From Usnea hakonensis (lineage: Eukaryota; Ascomycota; Lecanoromycetes; Lecanorales; Parmeliaceae): a stretch of 64,000 bases of DNA. A program made the position numbers and the translations under genes. This document shows, piece by piece, positions 44,294 through 54,410 of the stretch. The stretch covers positions 124,001 through 188,000 of the forward strand of contig BLJB01000071.1 of assembly GCA_013423325.1 (NCBI GenBank), in the 5' to 3' direction. The notes below the pieces were generated by a model. The model did no database searches. It saw only the letters and a program-made list of their open reading frames with translations, and was not told where the DNA came from. Numbering within the stretch: the first letter of the stretch is position 1; every line of letters begins with the position of its first letter.

Positions 44294-45344
44294 TCAAACC
44301 ATCAGTCTTTCTACTTTATCTTTCAATGATCGAATTTGACCCATGAGCTCGCTGGCCTCATTCGTGGTAATGCCTACTTCTCCGTTAATTTTTCGCAACT
44401 CTAGCCATCAGTTTGAAGCGTTGAACCGGGAAATATCGTACTTGCGCTGATCACGGCTCTGGAGACTCCTATCATTTCCGCGACATTAGTAGTCATTCTG
44501 AAGGTGATCCTGCGCAAAAACGTTCCTCAAGGAGCACTTTCTAGAAGCCTTTGGTGGCTAGCACACGCCTTATTTACTTCAAGGATGAACATACCACAAG
44601 CACGTCCGAGCTGGAAAACGTTGGAATTAGCAATTATTCCTCAATGGTCCGAATTAAGATGCATACGTACAGCGGTCTTAGAAGGCACGTACACATATGG
44701 GACCTTTTGCAAATCAGCAGCTGCTAGTTGATGGATTCAAGACGGATACTCGCGTTTTTATCTTCGCCTTTTCCCTTGTTAGCGTATAGCAACGAGGGAT
44801 CTGAGCATAGTTACTTACAGAGCAGGGGTAGATGTAGCAGGATAGCGAGTGGAGCTGTATCGGCAGCGAGGACCTGTTTGCTCCAGGATTAGGAATTATT
44901 CTCTGAGTTCTGTCTACAGGCTGACAAACAATAATTTCTGATGTGCCTCTATTCAACGTCTTCGTGGCCTCATTGGCTCTTCGTATTGGAGAATTTTAGC
45001 AAGAGATTCCTGGATCGTAAGGGGAAAAAGGTAAGGATACCCTTTCTTGAGCTGGCCTAGGCGATCATTGAGTCAGCTTATTGTCTAGGAGTTGGTATGT
45101 ATTACACAACACAAGTGAAAAGGGATGTAAGGCTGCCAGGATATCTTGCGACTCGGTGTATGCTTCGCATGATGTGGGGACCACTCCAACAAGGAATAAG
45201 ACCTACGGTAATGCGAAGCTTGTTGGACAAGATCCAAAATTTCCTGTGACAAAGAAGCATCGGCTATTGGCCAAGCTACACAAGCATCAGCAAGTAAAGT
45301 ATATGTGAAGAATTGCAAGGCCTACCAGCGGATTGATCAGTCAT
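44294..45344 (-). CDS. SNU13: U4/U6.U5 snRNP and box C/D snoRNP protein Snu13 (15.5K)
   Basis: L7Ae-family kink-turn RNA-binding protein of U4 snRNA and box C/D snoRNAs. Ten exons encode 125 residues. Exon sizes in order are 19, 69, 16, 49, 55, 14, 33, 16, 27 and 80 bases (378 in total), with phase kept throughout. The spliced protein starts MTDQSAAWPIADASLSQEIL, continues LVQQASHYRQLKKGANEATK, TLNRGTSEIIVLAADTAPL, ILLHLPLLCEDKNVPYVYVP, SKTALGRACGVSRAVISAS and ends ITTNEASELM...VERLMV, matching the family end to end. One intron, between EDKN and VPYV, has a GC donor (GCGAGT) with a GCTGAT branch site. The exons are so small that no single frame reveals the gene. It is divergent from the V-ATPase gene at 45740. 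Confidence 0.93.
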
Positions 45345-45739
45345 TGCGACGAGAGCTTGAGCTGCCAGTGATGTGAAGAGATGTAAAGCGTATTAGCGAT
45401 ATGGTCCGAGGTCCTAAGTGAGATGCAAAGGGTTCACTGCCGTGGCTCGCCCTTTGCACTGTTCTCAAAATGATGCTGTGTATCGCAGATCTAAATCGCA
45501 AAGGCTTCTAGGTTCTTGTGGAAGTTTATTTGCGCTAAAAAAGATCGGCCTAAATCACGTGACTCTATTTTAGATTCTACGGGTAACGGAGTAAAGTACA
45601 GTACAGCGTCAACCTCCTCAATCTCAAAGACCGTCACCACATCAAACGCCAACTGCCACCATTAATCAAATTGCTCGACTAACTTGTCGACACTCAACTC
45701 TATCATTCGCAAAGGGATAATCTATACACAAGCTCCACG
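45345..45739. promoter_or_regulatory. Shared upstream region of SNU13 and V-ATPase c
   Basis: 395 bases between divergent starts. It contains an E-box-like CACGTG core (AATCACGTGACT, about 45554) and a GTAAAGTACAGTAC motif near 45591. Either may serve both genes; this is inference. Confidence 0.45.
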
Positions 45740-46616
45740 ATGTCTTCTTCAGATCTCTGGTATGTCGCAGTCCATATTACTTTTTCTGCCTACTTGTCCG
45801 TGGGGCGAATAGCTTTATGAGGCTTGCACCCTTCTGTTACAACCCCACGTCTAGAGATGTGTGCTCATGAACCCATTGGCTGATATGCAAATTCCAACAG
45901 CCCCGTATATGCCGTGAGTACCCTACACTTACCGCGAGCCAGCGAAGCCCACGCTCCATTGCGATTACCCACCATTTGATGTCAACGACCGCAATAGCTG
46001 ATGGCGTACAACAGCCATTTTTCGGTGCAATGGGATGCACGTCCGCCATTGTCTTCACCTGCTTCGGCGCGGCTTACGGAACAGCCAAATCCGGTGTGGG
46101 TATCTCAGCAATGGGTGTTCTACGACCTGATCTGATTGTCAAGAGTATGCCTGTTCCAAGCAAATAGTACCCAACACATATAGATGTAGTGCTGAAATTA
46201 TCACAGATATCGTTCCCGTTATCATGGCTGGTATCATCGGTATTTATGGCCTTGTCGTCTCGGTCCTTATTTCCGACGGCTTGACGCAGGAAATGCCCCT
46301 CTATACCGGCTTCATCCAGTTAGGCGCGGGTCTTAGTGTTGGTTTGGCCGGCCTTGCTGCTGGGTATGGAACACTCTCGCTCCTGTCCAGATCCCCTCTC
46401 CCCCTTCAGCTACTGTTTCGAGAAAATGTGCTTACTTTGATGCCTAGCTTCGCGATTGGAATCGTTGGTGACGCAGGTGTGCGTGGTACCGCCCAGCAAC
46501 CTAGACTCTTCGTTGGCATGATCTTGATTCTTATCTTTGCCGAAGTGTTGGGTCTATACGGGCTGATTGTTGCCCTACTTATGAACTCCAAGGGTTCGCA
46601 GGACACCAAATGCTAG
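45740..46616 (+). CDS. VMA3: V-type ATPase 16-kDa proteolipid subunit c
   Basis: Forms the proton-carrying rotor ring of the vacuolar ATPase. Five exons: 45740-45759, 45901-45913, 46015-46144, 46207-46363, 46448-46616, giving 162 residues. Exon 2 is just 13 bases. The spliced start reads MSSSDLCPVYAPFFGAMGCT; four transmembrane helices follow, with [20 protein letters not shown] and, in helix 4, the proton-binding Glu in LIFAEVLGLYGLIVALL. Phase is kept at all four introns. The protein is full length and normal. Confidence 0.96.
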
Positions 46617-47224
46617 GCAAAATGACTTACGCCAGGCTATTCGCCGATGGGTCGATTAAGATTTCTGGAAACCTGTTTGGCCCTCGATACCTTGACTACT
46701 ATGTAAGAAAAGAAGAAGAAGATTGCAGTGTTCGGCGGGGAGGAAAGGCGAAGTGGAACGTGTCCGTTCTGGCGTTGTGTGTGCATCAGATTGATGCGGT
46801 AGATATATTGCTGTGGTGAAAATGTACTTCGTCTGCACCTACTGTATTCATCTTGTTTTTACAGCAGGGATATTGCCATCAACACCAGGAAACGTAGTCC
46901 GCTACACAAGCCGACTGTAATACCGCCACGTGGCGCTAGCGCTCTTTGCATGGGGAAGGACAGTCAAGACACAACTGTGACAAGAGGTAATCAAAGTGTT
47001 CAGGTCGACTTGCATATCAGAGCTTTGAGATAGCGGCATGAAGTTTACGCTTAACACCCGCCAAATGCCAGTTCCTAAGACGGGAGAGAAAAACAAATCG
47101 ATCACAATACGGGTCGTATCAAGCACTGCTCTAACTCGCCGGAAAAGTCCCCCCGACTTCATCGGCGCGAAGAGTTCTACATAGTTTCATTCCATGCCAC
47201 AAAAATTGATGACCTGTAAAATGC
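46617..47224. other. Convergent spacer
   Basis: About 600 bases between convergent genes. No supported gene or repeat. Confidence 0.4.
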
Positions 47225-48450
47225 TCATGCCCTATCCAACCTCCTCCTCAGATTCTTCGTCTTCTTCAGAAGTTTCTTGTACTTGTGCTTCTTCATCTTC
47301 AATTTCCGTTGCCTCTTCACGCTGATAGTCTGCCATATCTCACCATTACCTGACCTATCCATATACTGTAGTTGTCTGTCCCGCATCCGTCCTAGGAAGG
47401 GCTGGCCACGAGGTGAAGGGGGCAAATAAACCTCCTTCTCTCCTTTCCCAGCAGAGGCTGCCGAGCCTTCAACAATAGGAGTCGTGTACGTCTTGTAAGA
47501 TTTGCGGCCGCTGCGATATGTGCTTTCGTGTATTGTGAGAGTCGTAGTGAAGGTTTTCTGTGTAATGACTGACTCGGATGGGGGTTCAACTTGCTCAGAA
47601 GTATTCTGCGGAGTCTCTTCGGGGATCTTGGAGTCCATTGGAACGGGAGGCGGTGGCCTCATATAGGGCCGGAAATTTTTGACAAGCTCTTGGAGGTTAA
47701 TGTGAAAGCTTTTAGCTGGCAGGTCGAGGTGGTGGGGAGGCGGGTCAGCGTTGGAGGGTGAGGCCTGAGTGACGGCAGCACGGAGGTCGATTTCTTCTTG
47801 TCTACTTTGCGGGGAGTTCTTGGGTTGGACGCTCGAGGCAGCATTCTCGAATGTGTCGATGGCGGATGATATGGTATAAACGGCATCTGTCGGTTTGTGC
47901 TTCGGAATCGGCTTTGGTTCAAAGATCGAGGAGAATGCAGCAGCGGATGACTCTGGGGGTATAGGCATGGTGACAGATATGGGCCTGTGCAATGAAAAGA
48001 AATTTGACATGTGGACATCTAGGCCCTTGTTAGCCAGGCGCTTATCAACCGCATAGCATGAAGGACCGTACCAACGGCATGCAAGTGGTTCGTCGTGGGT
48101 ACACTTGGCAAGTTGAACATTATCTCATGGTTGCTCTTCCCAGCTGTGTCTCGCATGCCATCTTTCGACTTCCGCTTGGTGATACGGGTGCTGGGGCGTT
48201 TCTCTGTGCTTTCCTTGAGTCCGGATTTAGCATCTTTGTTGGGGGCGTCAGAGGGAGTAGTGATAGCCTGTGTCTCGTCTTTGGGCGGACTTGGGGCCTT
48301 TGAAGAGGAATGTTTGCGCTGGTGGACGTGTGCTGATGCTGGATCTGGTGAGCCTGTTAACAGGGCTTGGGATGATCTAGAAATGGTGGAGCACGATACG
48401 CATGTCCATGTACTTCGACGAATGAACTCGCTCGAGTAAAGTGACAGCAT
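47225..48450 (-). CDS. Mitochondrial small ribosomal subunit protein mS38 / COX24
   Basis: Mitochondrial protein of the mS38 (yeast Cox24, human AURKAIP1) family, which joins the small mitoribosomal subunit and is needed for COX1 mRNA processing or translation. Two exons: 48450-48072 and 48018-47225, 53-bp intron, 390 residues. The N-terminus (MLSLYSSEFIRRSTWTCVSC) fits a presequence. The long middle is low-complexity. The C-terminus has the diagnostic very basic block VKRQRKLKMKKHKYKKLLKK followed by TKNLRRRLDRA. Only this C-terminal block is conserved in the family, and it is complete. Confidence 0.93.
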
Positions 48451-48924
48451 GTCGATACAATCCCAATCAGACCAAGAGATTCTTATAAACGGTTAATTTC
48501 AGTGTGTTTCCGCATAGACAATTGATACTACCAAGAGTTTTGAGGGGTGTTTACTAGTCTTGCTTTACGGTGGTCATATCAAACCAAGACGAATCTCGGC
48601 ACATCACCAGTTACAGCCCCAATTACGCGGTACCAGTAACAACAGAACCTTGAGACTTATGCTATTTTTCAGTACATATAGACCATGCCACTTCTATTAG
48701 ATACCCCCTTTCAGCTATGCTCCAGCCTCAAACTATCTACAAAGTTAGTAGACCTCCTGAACGCGCTTCTCGTCTCTAAGTCAGGAACAATGTGTGTGGA
48801 AGAAGTCAAAACATAATCAAAAAATTTAGGTACGCCTGTAAGATGCCCGAGGGTATAGCATCGCGACGGGAGATGGTTCGGGAGTTGGTCGTAAGCCATC
48901 ATTGTCACTAGACTTTGTCTGTCA
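48451..48924. other. Spacer between mS38/COX24 start and G-alpha stop
   Basis: About 470 bases, the likely promoter of mS38 and 3' UTR of the G-alpha gene. Nothing else seen. Confidence 0.4.
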
Positions 48925-50172
48925 TCATAGGATCAGCGTAGTGAGGTTGCTTTGTATTATGGTGTCCTGGACGCTTTGCATCGTGAGTTTTAGCAGGTTG
49001 GTGTCTGTAGCATTGGTGAAATGGTGGTATATTTCTCGGTCCTCTGTACGATTAAGAGCTCGAAATTTATTTGCGAAGTACTCAGAGGCGGCCTTGTAAT
49101 CATTTGACGCTCCAGTATAGTCTGGAAAGTAATCGCTGACGGGCTTTTCAGCTATCTTTTCTTTGAATAGGTCAGTCTTGTTGAGGAAGAGGATGATTGA
49201 AGAGCTCTTGAACCATGTCAGGCTCATTATAGACTCGAAGAGAAGCAGAGCTTCCTGCATTTGATTCTGCGAGAAAGGCCCGGATTAACATACTTTGAGC
49301 AGGAGGGGAAGTCTAGAGGTAGCCACATACGGCGGTCTTGTCTTCCACTAGACATTGGTCGTAGCCACTTAGCGCGGCGACAAACATGAGACAGTGGACT
49401 CCCTCGAAGCAGTGGACCCACTTCTTCCGCTCAGATCGCTGGCCTCCAACATCAAACATGTGGTAGTTGAGTTGTCCGAGTTCAAAGAGAGTTTCAGTAA
49501 TACCAGTTGTGCGGAGACGAGACCGTAGGACATCCTGGTCGCTGGGCAGGTAGTCTTTTGCGAACAGCCGATCTATATTGGAGTAATAGCTAGGCGGTGT
49601 TAGCAGTTCGGATTTTTGGGGGACCGAAACAGTGATTTACTATTGTATGTTATCGTGAAGGGCATATTCATTGCCACGTCTTATGCATTTTTGAACGGCC
49701 TCATCCTCCCACAAGCCCTTCATGGCCGTTTGGCATTGAGATGGAAATGTATCGTCGGGGCCAATATCAGCGGCAGACGCTATGATTCGCTCATACTCCT
49801 GATCCAAGATCAGCACATAGGCACATACGTAAACCATTAACATAGATGTACCTGGGATTTTGCGTTCTCATACTCCAAGCCAAGTTCTCGCATTTCTTCT
49901 GCAATGATCTTGAATGCGACTATCATGTTGGAGAATATCACTTGGCGAACTTCCTTTCGCTCGTCCATACGAAATCCTTCAGAATATATGATCCGCATTT
50001 GCTTCAGAATTGTAGACTTGCCAGACTCGCCAGCTCCCAAAAGTAAGATCTTGACTTGTCTTGCTTGCGTTTTCTTGTCCTTCCGAATCATTTTTTCAAT
50101 CTCCATGTTTCTTTTTCGCTCTTCGCTCGTCGAACGTGCGAGGCTATTGCCTCCAGACTTCGGAAAGCACAT
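48925..50172 (-). CDS. Heterotrimeric G-protein alpha subunit, group II (GNA-2-like), 359 aa
   Basis: GTP-binding signal transducer at the plasma membrane. Four exons: 50172-49852, 49798-49641, 49589-49331, 49266-48925. Nucleotide-binding elements are complete: P-loop LLLGAGESGKST, switch I RLRTTGI, switch II DVGGQRSERKKW, FLNKTD and the FTNATDT (TCAT-type) loop. The protein starts MCFPKSGGNS: it lacks the Gly2 needed for myristoylation but has Cys2 for palmitoylation. The C-terminus NLTTLIL has no Cys at -4. Both traits fit the divergent group II (GNA-2) class rather than GNA-1 or GNA-3. The reading frame stays open about 210 codons upstream of 50172, but that part is low-complexity and unlike any G-alpha, so I treat it as leader. 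Confidence 0.92.
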
Positions 50173-51065
50173 GTTGAAAACCATGGAGTTAAATCTGGTC
50201 TCAACGGGTGAGTCGGAGTCTCGCAAGGATAGCGAGGTGTGCAAGCTGAGAAGAATGTCAGTGTTAGCTATCATTAGCGACCTCCCAAGGGTAGAGCAAA
50301 ATGGCAAAGAATCATGATGCACAGGTTTTGTTCTTGTTTCCAAGCCTTCGAACCGTACCTTTGCTAGTTTCTCGATATTTGGTTCCTGCGCTGGACTATT
50401 ACAAATCGGCCGAGGATTTGAGCTAGGAGCAGATGAGGAGTAGGTGGTGGTAGTGGTACAGCTTCGTCGGGCTCTCGCTTTGCTTTGCAAGGTGGTCAGC
50501 ATGAAAAGAGTACTCGTACTCGTAGCATGTAGAAGTCGATGATTATTCAGCCGGTTGAAGCCATTTGCCCGCAAATGGTGGCTACTATGGCGTAGGTGTG
50601 GTAGACCGTAGGAGCCTGACATGCAGCGAACCGTCTGTACAATTAGTGGACAGCTTCGCAAGTGTATAAGGTAATCAGCTAATTGCAATGACCAAATATA
50701 GCTCTTGGCGGGGAGGTAGAGTAAGTAGTTGGTGGTGTAAAGTGGATGAATGGGCGTGAATGGGCGTGAATGGGTGTAAAGTTCCAAGCTGTGTTTCAGC
50801 AAGATCCCTGTCTATTTCCCGCACCTGCGGCACTGCAGAGGCGGGTCTTCCCTTTCTTGAACTGGCTTCTCTCGCTTCCTCAACCTTTTTTTCAGCTTCA
50901 ATCCTTTTCACCAAGGTTCAATCCTTAGACACTGCCACAATTTGATTACTGCCTCTTATAAATCTAGTGTCAACCGTCCTTCTTAGCAAGACTTTCGTCT
51001 GTCATTGCAAGCCCTTAGAGTCCCATCAAGTGCTTCAATTTAATTCTCAAAAGAGGTAGCCGTGC
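50173..51065. promoter_or_regulatory. Upstream region of G-alpha gene
   Basis: Leader and promoter of the G-alpha gene. It contains a short tandem repeat at 50747-50776 and a frame continuous with the G-alpha ORF up to 50802. Confidence 0.4.
50747..50776. repeat. Tandem repeat, unit TGAATGGGCG x3
   Basis: Three head-to-tail copies of a decamer; the third has one change. Confidence 0.85.
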
Positions 51066-51774
51066 ATGTTGTTGCGGATTCAGTTATCATGTTACTGGTC
51101 ACGATATCTGCTACAAAAACACAGCACGGTTTCTCTTTTCCGTCTTGTGCTCAAAATGGCTATCGATTCCCAACACGTCAAGATACCAATCTGAGCTTAC
51201 GAGATGAGCATTATGGCTGCCGCTGCCGCTGCGGCTTTTCGTCCACGTATTATACGCAAATTCACCCGAGGCCTTGCAATCTACTTCGCAGCGCACATCA
51301 TTACAAGTGTTTGTAGCCAGACCGGCCTTGATTCAAATGCTGCTAAGAGTGCCGGTCAATCGTCCGCCGAGTCCAAGCATACGATCTTTACAAGAATCCC
51401 TCAGGGAAGGATTTCGATCGTTCTTTATAATTGTGGAGCCTAACCAAGGCTGGAGGCTGGATATTCAGCTCGAGTAACGGCAGGACTGATTATAGACGTG
51501 CCACCAAGTCTATCATTTTCAGTCATCTAAGCCCCATCCCGTCCATGAAGAGAATGCCCTTTCAGGACTTGTGGACACTGAGATGGCAATATCCTCGGCT
51601 CCTACCGCAAATCTACTCAACTCAGAGCCTGTCACTCTTCGAAAGATCATCCAGATGCATCAAGTGCAATTGGAGTGCACGGCTACTCTATCCTTACGTT
51701 TGTCCAGACCCGAGTCTTTATCCGCAGTCGCATTTGACAGCATAGTAATCAGTCTGCCCAAGAAAGATCGCTGA
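51066..51774 (+). other. Unresolved small gene or relic
   Basis: Two protein-like blocks share one reading frame. Block one, 51208-51477, reads ...VHVLYANSPEAL...FRSFFIIVEP. Block two, about 51490-51774, reads TCHQVYHFQSSKPH...LSRPESLSAVAFDSIVISL. Three stops at 51475-51495 separate them. A 63-bp intron (51433-51495, donor GTGGAG, branch ACTGAT, acceptor TATAG) would join them in frame. An upstream frame from ATG 51066 (MLLRIQLSCYWSRYLLQK) could supply a first exon with a presequence-like start, but I cannot find a junction that keeps phase. I do not recognise the protein. Confidence 0.3.
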
Positions 51775-53669
51775 CCAAGTTTCAGATCTGCATCCCAAAA
51801 TAGGCACTTAGATCCGGATCAGATAATTTAGTCGCCGCTCGCGTGGTGCTTTACCTTATTCGCCATCTCGTTGTTTCGGAGCTTGGTTAGCAGTACATCC
51901 TCGCAATATCACCTTGATCAGCTTTTCAACAGATCGTGATAATCAAATCCCACTCGTCTTGACACACAGAGCTTTTATCTTCTTCGGCGATCTTCTTGCC
52001 GTTTAGGTTGCGTCTACCAATATTATCTTCGTAGTGTGGCTGTGTCTCGTCTAAGAACGAATTACAGACGTTGGATGTTTCCGACTATCCACTTCCCCGG
52101 ACTGGTGCAACATGTTTTACTTGTTGGATAAGGCACTTGGATCGAGGTTGTGCGTCCCATATTGGTCCTGTGGGTGGAGCCCTTTTGGACACCATGGAGC
52201 TTCTGAATCACCGCCCATAGAAGTGATTGTGCAATACTGGCCTACATTTCTTGTCCCCTAACAATGGTACATAGCAGCATTGCTTATGGTCAGGTCTTCC
52301 TTAGTTTGGCAGTACGGTGACGATGCTTGACTTGATCGGGCTAACTTTGCAGAAATAGCTTCCGGCACGAAGAGTACTTATCTCGAAAGCGCTAAGCCGT
52401 CAAACCTGTAACAGGCAACAACCAGTCATTCATGTGCTTCAGCAGGCTAGATGAGCACGAGCGGTATCGGAGGTACTATACTTGCAGATGAGGATCAGCA
52501 TCCACGACATTTCGAAGGTGAGACGCTGCTAACTCCTTGGGATGGTGTACATGGTTCGGATGGTGATACGTGTGCGGCAAGTAGGCCTGGGTTAAAGAAA
52601 TGACGATTAAATTGAATTGAAACAAACTTCACCGCAATTGTTTGTCATAAACCACTTAAGATAATTTCGGTGTAGTCAAGACATGCAGGCAGTGAAGACT
52701 GAAGATCTCCCTTTTGACGGGGAGGACCGGGAGGGCCCAAAGGCCAAAGATCACTCGCGGGGCCGCTAGCCAGGTGGGGAGCAGTTCAAGTCGGACTTGG
52801 GAGCGGTGCATGATTTGATAAGTACGCCTTGATTCCGCTGTCAGCTAAGTGTAAATTCAAAGCCAAATCTAATGCGAGTATGTAAGAAGCTGGCTGCTTA
52901 CGAGAACACCCTGCAGCAAGCTAAAACGAAGTAATAGGTCGGCTTAGTCGAAATAAAGTAGAGGGAGCTAAGGTAGATTTTGTTTGGCTTCCTTTTTTCT
53001 TATATTATTACTCGTATTTTATTGTATGTGGGTACCTTACTCTATTTCTAAAGTCATGCAGATTGCACAGGTAGCAGTCGGTAAAGTATGATTGATCCAA
53101 CGACGTATCAGCGATTCAGCCTCTTCACTCTTCCAGCCCAATCTTCCTCTTCTTCTTTGCTCTTCCACCCACCCACACATCCACACACACACGCACTTAC
53201 ACACTTATCTGTAATGTTCCATTCCCATCCCACACTCGCGTTAAGCCACATCGGAGCCTTCCATTTCCTTGTTGGGCAACCAGTTCACACGTGGCAACCC
53301 CAAGCATGGCTGTGGGGGGTATCTCTTTGTGGTATGTGCTCGCATTTATCCGTACCTAGCTTCTGAAATGCCAAGATGCTTCACCTCTCTTCTCGATTGG
53401 AGGATTGCGAAAGTCGGTGTAGCTTCAGATACGGTGTGTCTGTATAGCTATATCCTTTACTCTGACCATTGCCGTCCTTGGATTTATTTCCGAGAAATAT
53501 ATCTACCATCCTTTCTTTCCTTCTTTCTCATTAATATTCTTCTTCTTCTTCATCTTCCTCACTCTTCCTCACTCTCCCTCTTCATCTACCACGCTTTTCT
53601 GACCTCGCATTACCTGACTCTCTCACCATCTATCTATCTGTACACAAGACTACTTACTCCTCGCCTGCC
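51775..53669. promoter_or_regulatory. 1.9 kb region upstream of the bZIP gene
   Basis: No gene found in 51775-52950. From 53029 it has a TACCTTA motif, then long CT- and CA-rich stretches (53140-53200 and 53500-53640) that look like a long 5' leader of the bZIP gene. Several short upstream ATGs lie in this leader and could affect translation. Confidence 0.45.
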
Positions 53670-54410
53670 ATGGATCAAATGTACATGACCCCTTCGAGTG
53701 ACTACTGCGCCTCGCCAATTGCCTACCCAAATGTTCCTGAGTTGCTATCTTGTTCATTCGATGACGTCTCAACCGATCCAAGCCCCAGCCCTCCGATGGT
53801 GAGTGTCGCGAAACACTCGATCCATTAGTACCGCGCACTGACAGAACATTCTTCAGATGTATGGTAGCCTCAACCATCGGTACAACACGTACCCAAATGC
53901 AACGTCCTATCCTCAATACGTCGACTCTAAACCACAAATCGTCAACTCGATCGAATTCACCGACCTCACTCAGCCCCAATTAGAAGATCGACGGAGAAGG
54001 CGATCGAATACTCAACAAGACAAAGAGAGCGTCTCGAATATGCGCATTGTAAGTGCCGCCAAAGTCCGGTAACGCCGACAGCACCCGCTCATTCTCATTA
54101 GCGTCGCCGTGCTCAAAATCGAGCATCTCAGCGCGCCTTCCGCGAACGTAAAGAGAAGCATGTTCAACACCTCGAATACGAACTTGAGGAGCTCGAGAAG
54201 AAGCACGGGAAACTGTCAAGATCTTATACCGATCTTGACAGCACGCATGCGAAATTGAAGCAGGAGGTCAAGCAATTACGTATCGAACTGGAGTCGGTCA
54301 AGTCGTCGCGCGAAGGCTCCGTCAACGAAAATCCACGATCCAACGACTTCTTCGATCCCTTCTCGCCCGACAATAATTTGTTTGGCTCAGGGACCGAAGC
54401 GCGATTCTGA
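53670..54410 (+). CDS. bZIP transcription factor, Yap/AP-1-like, 209 aa
   Basis: Three exons: 53670-53798, 53857-54048, 54102-54410, all phase 0. The basic region RRRAQNRASQRAFRERKEKH carries the Yap/Pap1-type signature NRxxQRxFRxRK. A leucine-zipper coiled coil follows, with heptad Leu/Val (VQHLEYELEELEKKHGKL, then LKQEVKQLRIELESV). The N-terminal 100 residues are Pro/Ser/Tyr-rich, and the C-terminus has acidic/Phe motifs (FFDPFSPDNNLFG) that could activate transcription. It lacks the Cys-rich redox domain of Yap1, so it is a small Yap-like factor, possibly in stress or metabolic control. The long leader with upstream ATGs suggests translational regulation. Confidence 0.93.

Noticed and set aside
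44294..44496. A two-exon 53-residue gene starting at 44496
   Set aside because: On wider reading it is the 3' end of SNU13; the internal ATG lies in an intron.
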